From Chitinophagaceae bacterium IBVUCB2 (GTDB taxonomy: Bacteria; Bacteroidota; Bacteroidia; Chitinophagales; Chitinophagaceae): 64,000 nucleotides of DNA. The position numbers were made by a program, and so were the translations under genes. Below the pieces are notes generated by a model, which did no database searches, was not told the origin of the DNA, and saw only the letters and a program-made list of their open reading frames with translations. Shown in pieces: positions 58,479 to 64,000 of this stretch (the first letter of the stretch is position 1; each line of letters begins with the position of its first letter). The stretch covers positions 744,001-808,000 of the forward strand of contig NFUV01000001.1 in NCBI GenBank assembly GCA_002127295.1, written 5' to 3'.

Positions 58479-60647
58479 ATGAAGAGGATTATTGTGCTTG
58501 GTTGTATTGTATTATCAGCAACCACATCATTTTCGCAACAAACAGAGCCTGTAAAAGACAGTTTTTACACTCTCACCCCTGTTGAGATCAGGGCCATTCG
58601 TGCCGGCGAGAATTCGCCATTTACCAAAACCAATATTTCTAAAAAAGAGATCAGCAAATTGAACCAGGGACAGGACATTCCTTTTTTGCTGAACCAAACA
58701 CCATCCGTAGTTATTAATGCAGATGCCGGAAATGGAATTGGTTACACCGGTATTCGCATCAGGGGAACAGATGCTACCAGGATTAATGTAACACTGAATG
58801 GTATTCCGTACAATGATGCCGAAAGCCAGGGAACATTTTTTGTTAATCTCCCGGACTTCAGTTCGTCTGTAAATTCTATACAGGTACAAAGAGGTGCTGG
58901 CACTTCCTCTAATGGAGCAGGAGCATTTGGCGCCAGTATTAATATGAGTACGAATGAGGTGAACAAAGAGGCTTATGCAGAAATCAATAATGGTTATGGT
59001 TCTTTCAAAAGCTGGAAGAACACAGTAAAAGTTGGCACTGGTTTATTAAATGACCATTTTACTGTTGACGCAAGACTTTCAAATATCACCAGTGATGGTT
59101 ATATAGACAGGGCAAAAAGTGATCTTAGTGCTGCTTATTTGTCCGCTGCATACTTGAATAAGAAAACAACCATAAGACTAAACATTTTTACAGGTAAAGA
59201 AAAAACTTACCAGGCATGGAATGGTATTTCTGAAGCTGATCTAAAAAATGGGAACCGTACTATTAACTATGCCGGCATGGAAAAAACAGGCGAGCCATAT
59301 GAGAATGAAACTGATAATTATACGCAAACCCATTCCCAGCTTTTTTTCAACCAGGAACTATCCACTACACTAACATTTAATACTGCATTGTTCTTAACAA
59401 GAGGGAAAGGTTATTATGAACAATACAAAGCAGAAAGAGAATATGCAGAATTTGGTTTGCCAAATCCTGTTTATGGTGGCAACACTATTACTGAATCAGA
59501 TTTTGTAAGACAGCTTTGGCTGGACAACTATTTCTATGGAAATATTTTTTCATTGCAATACAAAAAGAAAAAAACACAATTAGTTGTTGGCGGAGCGTAT
59601 ACGAAATATGATGGAAAACATTATGGCAAATTGATCTGGTCATCCAATGGAGGTTTACCTGAGCCAGCATACAAATGGTATGACCATAAGGCGGATAAAA
59701 CTGATTTCAATATTTATACAAAATGGCAACAGCAGCTTTCTGCTAATTGGAATTTATTTACGGATCTGCAATACCGCCATGTAGGCTATACAATTAATGG
59801 TTTTAGAGATAACCCATCTTTGTCCGTTGATAACGATTATAATTTCTTTAATCCAAAACTGGGTATAAGTTATAATAACAATGGATGGAATGCTTACTTA
59901 TCATATGGTGTAGCAGCTAAAGAGCCCAACCGGGACGATTTTGAAGCCGGCAGTACTCAAATACCAAAACCAGAACGATTACATGACATTGAAGCATCTA
60001 TTGAAAAAAGAAAAGCCAATTGTAATTGGTCAGCCACATTTTATTATATGAGTTATAATAACCAACTTGTATTAACAGGAAAAGTGAATGATGTAGGCGC
60101 CTATACAAGAACGAATATTCCTAATAGCTATCGCATGGGAGTAGAAATGCAGGGCGTCATCAAATTCAATTCCTGGATGAATGTAGCAGCTAACCTTGCA
60201 ATAAGTAAGAATGAAGTAAAAGACTTTACTGAATTCATTGACGATTATGATAATGGCGGACAAAAAACTAATACTTTTCAATCAACAGACATTGCGTTCT
60301 CGCCTGCTGTGGTGGGAAGTGCCACGATTAATTTTCTTCCGGTTAAAAATGTAGAGTTAAGTCTTTTGAGTAAATATGTTAGCAGACAATACCTGGATAA
60401 TACGGAAGACGAAAGCCGTTCCTTGAATTCATTTTACGTACAAGATTTTAGAGCTATTTATACTTTCAAAATAAAATGGCTGAAAGAAGTAAATATTATA
60501 GGTCAAGTAAATAATCTTTTTAGTAAAAAGTATGAACCGAATGGTTATACCTATAGCTATTTTGTTGGGGGAGAAACGGTAACTGAGAATTTCTATTTCC
60601 CAATGGCAGGAAGGAGTTTTATGATTGGGTTGAATGTGAAACTATAA
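58479..60647 (+). CDS. TonB-dependent outer membrane receptor, predicted thiamine uptake
   Basis: The 722 residues form a plug and a 22-strand barrel. The signal peptide ends TTSFSQ; the plug (about 45-165) includes GQDIPFLLNQTPSVVINADA and IRIRGTDATRINVTLNGIPY; the C-terminus ends in the aromatic residue-containing FPMAGRSFMIGLNVKL. The substrate is inferred from the TPP riboswitch upstream: receptors of this type in Bacteroidota have been predicted to import thiamine or a precursor. No transporter partner lies next to it. Confidence 0.9.
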   Translation: MKRIIVLGCIVLSATTSFSQQTEPVKDSFYTLTPVEIRAIRAGENSPFTKTNISKKEISKLNQGQDIPFLLNQTPSVVINADAGNGIGYTGIRIRGTDATRINVTLNGIPYNDAESQGTFFVNLPDFSSSVNSIQVQRGAGTSSNGAGAFGASINMSTNEVNKEAYAEINNGYGSFKSWKNTVKVGTGLLNDHFTVDARLSNITSDGYIDRAKSDLSAAYLSAAYLNKKTTIRLNIFTGKEKTYQAWNGISEADLKNGNRTINYAGMEKTGEPYENETDNYTQTHSQLFFNQELSTTLTFNTALFLTRGKGYYEQYKAEREYAEFGLPNPVYGGNTITESDFVRQLWLDNYFYGNIFSLQYKKKKTQLVVGGAYTKYDGKHYGKLIWSSNGGLPEPAYKWYDHKADKTDFNIYTKWQQQLSANWNLFTDLQYRHVGYTINGFRDNPSLSVDNDYNFFNPKLGISYNNNGWNAYLSYGVAAKEPNRDDFEAGSTQIPKPERLHDIEASIEKRKANCNWSATFYYMSYNNQLVLTGKVNDVGAYTRTNIPNSYRMGVEMQGVIKFNSWMNVAANLAISKNEVKDFTEFIDDYDNGGQKTNTFQSTDIAFSPAVVGSATINFLPVKNVELSLLSKYVSRQYLDNTEDESRSLNSFYVQDFRAIYTFKIKWLKEVNIIGQVNNLFSKKYEPNGYTYSYFVGGETVTENFYFPMAGRSFMIGLNVKL

Positions 60648-60651
60648 TAAA

Positions 60652-61173
60652 TCAGATCAATTTAATGATATAGTTTTCTTGAATAGCACAGCAAATTGTG
60701 TCTTTGGACCTTATTTTATTGTAATAAAATTTATTATAAAAAATTGTATCCTTTTTTAGTTGCAAAGAATTTATTGTGCCAGCCATGCTTATACTTTCTT
60801 GTGTACTGCCAGTTTCTAAATCAATAATAAAAAATTTAAATGATGTAAAATTTTTAGTACGAGCTTCTGATTTCACCAGCACTAACTTTTTTGAATCATC
60901 TGACCAAGCAAACTTATCCTGCCATAATGCTTGAGGCAAAGCAATTTTATTTGTGCCAAGAAACTCTACTTTACATACATTGTAGGAAGAGCCTGCATGA
61001 ATTGGAGTTACATCTTTAAATATTAATCGAAACGGCCTTTTAATTGTGTCTGGCTTGGCTGTAGCATTCTCGACAGTAGTATTATTATTTTTCGAAGCCA
61101 CTTTTTTATTTTCATTCTGAGGAAAATTGCAGCTAAAAAAGAAAAGAAGAAATATTAGTCGTGAAAAATTCAT
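60652..61173 (-). CDS. Putative lipoprotein of unknown function
   Basis: The 173 residues start with a short signal ending FFFSCNFP (lipobox cysteine at residue 15). The rest has a strand-rich C-terminal half with the pieces KLVLVKSEARTKNFTSFKFF and QLKKDTIFYNKFYYNK. No domain is recognised. It lies convergent to the TonB receptor and 20 bp upstream of the rhodanese gene's stop. Confidence 0.6.
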   Translation of the reverse strand: MNFSRLIFLLFFFSCNFPQNENKKVASKNNNTTVENATAKPDTIKRPFRLIFKDVTPIHAGSSYNVCKVEFLGTNKIALPQALWQDKFAWSDDSKKLVLVKSEARTKNFTSFKFFIIDLETGSTQESISMAGTINSLQLKKDTIFYNKFYYNKIRSKDTICCAIQENYIIKLI

Positions 61174-61192
61174 TCTGTTTCAGGAAATGCTT

Positions 61193-61507
61193 TTATTTAT
61201 TTGCTGGAAATTTCGCTTGCCAATCCAACATCCCTCCCGTTACATTCCATGTATTTTTAAATCCCATTGCATCTAAAAATAAGCAGGCTTGTCCACTGCG
61301 ATTACCGCTACGGCAATGGATAATTACTTCTTCGTCTTTGAGATCTTCCAGCTCGTCAATCTGCATAGATTGAATTTTTCCAAGGGGGATCAATGTAGCA
61401 CCGATGTTAAACTCTGCATACTCATGTGGCTCACGGCAATCAAATAAGTGTAGTTTTTCGCCGGCATCCATCCTGGCTTTTAATTCTTCAACTGAAATAT
61501 TCTGCAT
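61193..61507 (-). CDS. Rhodanese-like domain protein
   Basis: This is a single-domain protein of 104 residues. The start MQNISVEELKARMDAGEKLH and the segment LFDCREPHEYAEFNIG are typical, and the active loop is CRSGNRSG with the catalytic cysteine, so it could transfer sulfur. The C-terminal NTWNVTGGMLDWQAKFP is the usual ending. It is in a run with the PASTA gene (10 bp upstream) and ddl. Confidence 0.93.
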   Translation of the reverse strand: MQNISVEELKARMDAGEKLHLFDCREPHEYAEFNIGATLIPLGKIQSMQIDELEDLKDEEVIIHCRSGNRSGQACLFLDAMGFKNTWNVTGGMLDWQAKFPANK

Positions 61508-61517
61508 AAAAATTAAA

Positions 61518-62336
61518 TTATAATGGTAAAAGTTCAGAAGATTCTTTGACGGTACTGTCTTTAACTGGTTTATCTGTTTGCAGCCAAACGTCCATCAGTT
61601 GGCCCGAACGTATGCGGAGTAACCTTTTATCATCATCAAATCGTTCTGGATTTTGTTTATAGATATAAGCGTTCAACGTATCTGTAACATTCACATCAGT
61701 TACTATGGCTCCAATACCAAGTCCGGCTCCTTCCAATAAAGCTTTTGCTTCAGAAAAAGTCATTCCGGTAATAATGGGTACTGCAAACTCTCTTTTGCCA
61801 ACCCCATCTCCCAATACAAGAGAAATTGTACTCCCTTTCCTGATTTTTGTACCTGCGGTAATCAATGCACCATTATACCATTGCTCCAGCACTGCATTCT
61901 TTGCAAAGTCAGGTTTAAAGGTAGTATCGCCAATTTTCAAATCCATATTTTTTAATACCATTTCTGCATTCCTAAAGCTGTAGCCAACAAGATTTGGCAT
62001 TTCCATCTCCGGTGGTATAGCACGGCTGATGATCAAGAAAACTGTTCTGTTTGATTTGACCACTTCATCTGCATCCGGTATTTGCCGGATCACACTTAAG
62101 GGCCGCATCGTATCTACATAAACCGAATCCTGAATTTCCACATCGAAGCCTGCTTTCTTTAGTAGAACTTTTGCTTCTTCATAACTTTTGCCAGCAACCG
62201 ATGGAACGGTGGCCGCTTTTCCATGCCCGGTAAGCCAATTCAATGAAAGCAGGAATAAAGCAAAAATGGCAATGGCTAGAATAATACCCGTTAGGATATT
62301 AACCCACAAAGGACGATGTGTAAGAAATTTAAACAC
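61518..62336 (-). CDS. Membrane-anchored protein with three PASTA domains
   Basis: The 272 residues have a short cytoplasmic start (MFKFLTHRPLWVNILTG), one membrane segment (to about 35) and three PASTA repeats in the periplasm: VPSVAGKSYEEAKVLLKKAG, MPNLVGYSFRNAEMVLKNMD and VPIITGMTFSEAKALLEGAG. No kinase or transpeptidase domain is attached, unlike the PknB and PBP2x types. Placed next to ddl, it may bind peptidoglycan or muropeptides, but the function is unproven. Confidence 0.9.
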   Translation of the reverse strand: MFKFLTHRPLWVNILTGIILAIAIFALFLLSLNWLTGHGKAATVPSVAGKSYEEAKVLLKKAGFDVEIQDSVYVDTMRPLSVIRQIPDADEVVKSNRTVFLIISRAIPPEMEMPNLVGYSFRNAEMVLKNMDLKIGDTTFKPDFAKNAVLEQWYNGALITAGTKIRKGSTISLVLGDGVGKREFAVPIITGMTFSEAKALLEGAGLGIGAIVTDVNVTDTLNAYIYKQNPERFDDDKRLLRIRSGQLMDVWLQTDKPVKDSTVKESSELLPL

Positions 62337-62368
62337 AGTGTGATTTTTGAATTTTTATTAATTCAATT

Positions 62369-63358
62369 CTATTTCAAGGCTTCCTGAACTAATTTAGTAT
62401 AAAACTCTTTTAGACTCCAGCCCATCGCTTTTACCTGTTGCGGCACAATACTAGCTTCACTTTGCCCGGGTATTGTATTTACTTCAAGCATATAGGGCTG
62501 TCCTTTTTCTTCGTTATAAATAAAATCAATCCGTACAACCCCTTTACAATTGAAAACCGAATATACTTTTTTGGCGGTGTCTCTGATTTTATCAGCAACT
62601 GCTTCGTCCAGTATAGCAGGTGTAGTTTCAGTTGATTTGCCCTGGTATTTAGCCTCAAAGTCAAAAAAAGCTTTATCTGCATCTGCTTTTACTTCTGTAA
62701 GTGGTAATACGATAATATTTCCCTGAGATTTAAAAACACCCACCGTAAATTCTCTTCCGCTAATCATTTCCTCAATCAATACCTGGTCATCTTCTTTAAA
62801 TGCTTTTTCAATAGCAGCCTCAAGTCCATCAGCTGGGCTGGTTACTTTCGACATTCCAATACTTGAGCCCCCATTATTTGGTTTGATGAAAACCGGAAAA
62901 TTCAGATTATTTATTACATCATCAGTAGTGCCAACAGAGTCCTTAATCATTATAACTGATTTTGCAACCTGAATGCCCGATGTACCGGCTATTGCTGTGG
63001 CATATCTTTTATTAAAAGTTAGTGCAGAAGTTGCCGCATCGCAACCAGTATAAGGGATTTTCAGAGTATCAAAATAGCCTTGTAGTTTACCGTCTTCTCC
63101 CGGGGTTCCATGCATACCGATAAATACGGCTTCAAAATTTATTTTCTGATTATCAATTTGTAAAGAGAAATCATTTTTATCTACTTCGAGCTTGCGTCCA
63201 TCGGATAGTTCATAAAACCATCCTAGCGGGTTAATGTCGATTTTATAAACATTGAAATGATTGCGGTCAAGATTATTATCGATGGTAACTGCAGATTTAT
63301 AAGAGATTACCGCCTCGCCTGAAAAACCTCCGGTTACGAGGGCTATGTTTTTCTTCAT
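62369..63358 (-). CDS. ddl: D-alanine-D-alanine ligase
   Basis: Ddl makes D-Ala-D-Ala for peptidoglycan precursors in the cytoplasm. The 329 residues start MKKNIALVTGGFSGEAVISY (phosphate loop) and show the ATP-grasp parts KPNNGGSSIGMSKV, EEMISGREFTVGV and MLEVNTIPGQSEASIVPQQ. The length is normal. It is grouped with the PASTA protein on the same strand, which fits cell-wall synthesis. Confidence 0.95.
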   Translation of the reverse strand: MKKNIALVTGGFSGEAVISYKSAVTIDNNLDRNHFNVYKIDINPLGWFYELSDGRKLEVDKNDFSLQIDNQKINFEAVFIGMHGTPGEDGKLQGYFDTLKIPYTGCDAATSALTFNKRYATAIAGTSGIQVAKSVIMIKDSVGTTDDVINNLNFPVFIKPNNGGSSIGMSKVTSPADGLEAAIEKAFKEDDQVLIEEMISGREFTVGVFKSQGNIIVLPLTEVKADADKAFFDFEAKYQGKSTETTPAILDEAVADKIRDTAKKVYSVFNCKGVVRIDFIYNEEKGQPYMLEVNTIPGQSEASIVPQQVKAMGWSLKEFYTKLVQEALK

Positions 63359-63663
63359 GTAGGTTATTATGTGTTAACAGTGCAAATATTGCAGAAAAAA
63401 TTAAGATGCCCAACCTAAAGAGAATGAATCAAACAGCATTAACAAAAAATATCATAATCTAATAGTAAAAAGGCATATACAGGGGGAAAATAAGAAAGGT
63501 GAAGGCCGTTTCTCCTTCACCTTTTTACGACGGGAAATATCACCCGCCACTCTTTAGGCAGCTTTCACTGCTACATATCTATTACGATATACTTGTAAGT
63601 TATATAAAAACTAAGCCAAAAGCCTTTTTAAAGAGCATAAATTATGCACACCCGCAGCACAAA
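63359..63663. other. Intergenic region between the ferredoxin gene and ddl
   Basis: These 305 bp contain one terminator hairpin (63495-63524) and AT-rich sequence. No gene or complete promoter was recognised. Confidence 0.5.
63495..63524. terminator. Terminator between the ferredoxin and ddl genes
   Basis: A perfect 11-bp stem AAAGGTGAAGG/CCTTCACCTTT has an 8-nt loop. On the minus strand it is followed by CTTATTTTCC, and on the plus strand by TT. It should terminate transcripts from the ferredoxin gene about 140 bp after its stop. Confidence 0.65.
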
Positions 63664-64000
63664 TTACAGGTGCATCAGTTCTTTTTTGGCTAATAATTGC
63701 TCTACAGTTTCCTGGTACATTTCATCAGGTACACAACAATCAACAGGGCAAACAGCAGCACATTGCGGCTCCTCGTGAAATCCCTGGCACTCTGTGCATT
63801 TATTTGGTGTTATGTAATAAGTATCAACGGATACCGGAGCATTTTTTTGGTCAGCATCCACAACGGTACCATCCAGGAGTGTAAAAGGACCTTTCACGGA
63901 TGTTCCATCGGCGACGGCCCATTCCACGCCGCCTTCATAAATAGCATTGTTTGGACATTCTGGCTCGCAAGCCCCGCAGTTTATACATTCATCAGTTATC
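63664..64000 (-). CDS. Dicluster 4Fe-4S ferredoxin, N-terminus beyond the right edge
   Basis: The frame is open from the window edge ([20 protein letters not shown]) to the stop at 63664, so the start is just outside. A GTG at 63927 would cut off the first cluster and is rejected. Two cysteine clusters are visible: CxxCxxCxxxCP at the edge and, later, NKCTECxGF with [12 protein letters not shown]. An insertion of about 25 residues separates the two. This is a small electron carrier common in Bacteroidota; its partner is unknown. Confidence 0.9.
   Translation of the reverse strand, partial: ITDECINCGACEPECPNNAIYEGGVEWAVADGTSVKGPFTLLDGTVVDADQKNAPVSVDTYYITPNKCTECQGFHEEPQCAAVCPVDCCVPDEMYQETVEQLLAKKELMHL

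Overview
The window is an AT-rich piece of a Bacteroidota chromosome, most likely a member of the Chitinophagaceae or a close relative. This rests on gene content (tandem head GIN proteins, DUF4382 and CHRD lipoproteins, a DUF4954 protein behind glmS, a DAHP synthase-chorismate mutase fusion, a TonB-dependent receptor under a TPP riboswitch, signal peptides ending in AQ or GQ) and on recurrent promoters of the Bacteroidota form TTTG-N19/20-TAnnTTTG. No 16S gene is present, so the placement is an inference.

Layout. Positions 1-12004 hold the S10-spc-alpha ribosomal protein operon on the minus strand (rpsJ to secY, then a truncated map at the left edge), with a strong promoter upstream of rpsJ and a terminator between secY and map. 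Positions 12102-14548 hold a flippase-like membrane protein, an FkbM methyltransferase and a DUF4382 lipoprotein, which separate rpsJ from fusA (14851-16995). Then come an OmpA-family protein with calcium-binding repeats and an L,D-transpeptidase. Positions 20630-28249 form one aromatic amino acid operon: pheA, aminotransferase, tyrA, DAHP synthase-chorismate mutase, aroB, aroA, aroC and a DUF952 gene. It is preceded by a consensus promoter, a 28-codon leader ORF with nine Phe/Tyr codons among ten, and mutually exclusive hairpins ending in a terminator 16 bp before pheA. This looks like a complete phenylalanine/tyrosine transcription attenuator and is the most notable finding.

Positions 28450-43538 carry a DEAD-box helicase, a small lipoprotein, an ECF sigma factor overlapping a membrane protein that appears to fuse an anti-sigma-like N-terminus to a trypsin-like protease, a nucleotidyltransferase, a PLP enzyme, divergent lipB and rluD-type genes, and a minus-strand run (def, ruvX, a UbiA prenyltransferase, a TrmH-type methyltransferase, a MuiA-like protein, a transglutaminase-like protein). 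Positions 43629-53334 are mostly plus strand: mutS, a CHRD lipoprotein, mgtE, glmS, a DUF4954 protein and a DUF1801 protein. Positions 53340-64000 carry der and era, the initiator tRNA, two head GIN paralogues, a TPP riboswitch with its outer-membrane receptor, a rhodanese, a PASTA protein, ddl and a truncated ferredoxin.

No CRISPR array, prophage or intact insertion sequence was seen. Most genes are housekeeping. The less ordinary content is regulatory (attenuator, riboswitch, an mRNA leader inside the S10 operon) and lies in the intergenic DNA (degenerate repeat words, two possible gene remnants, a candidate small transcript).
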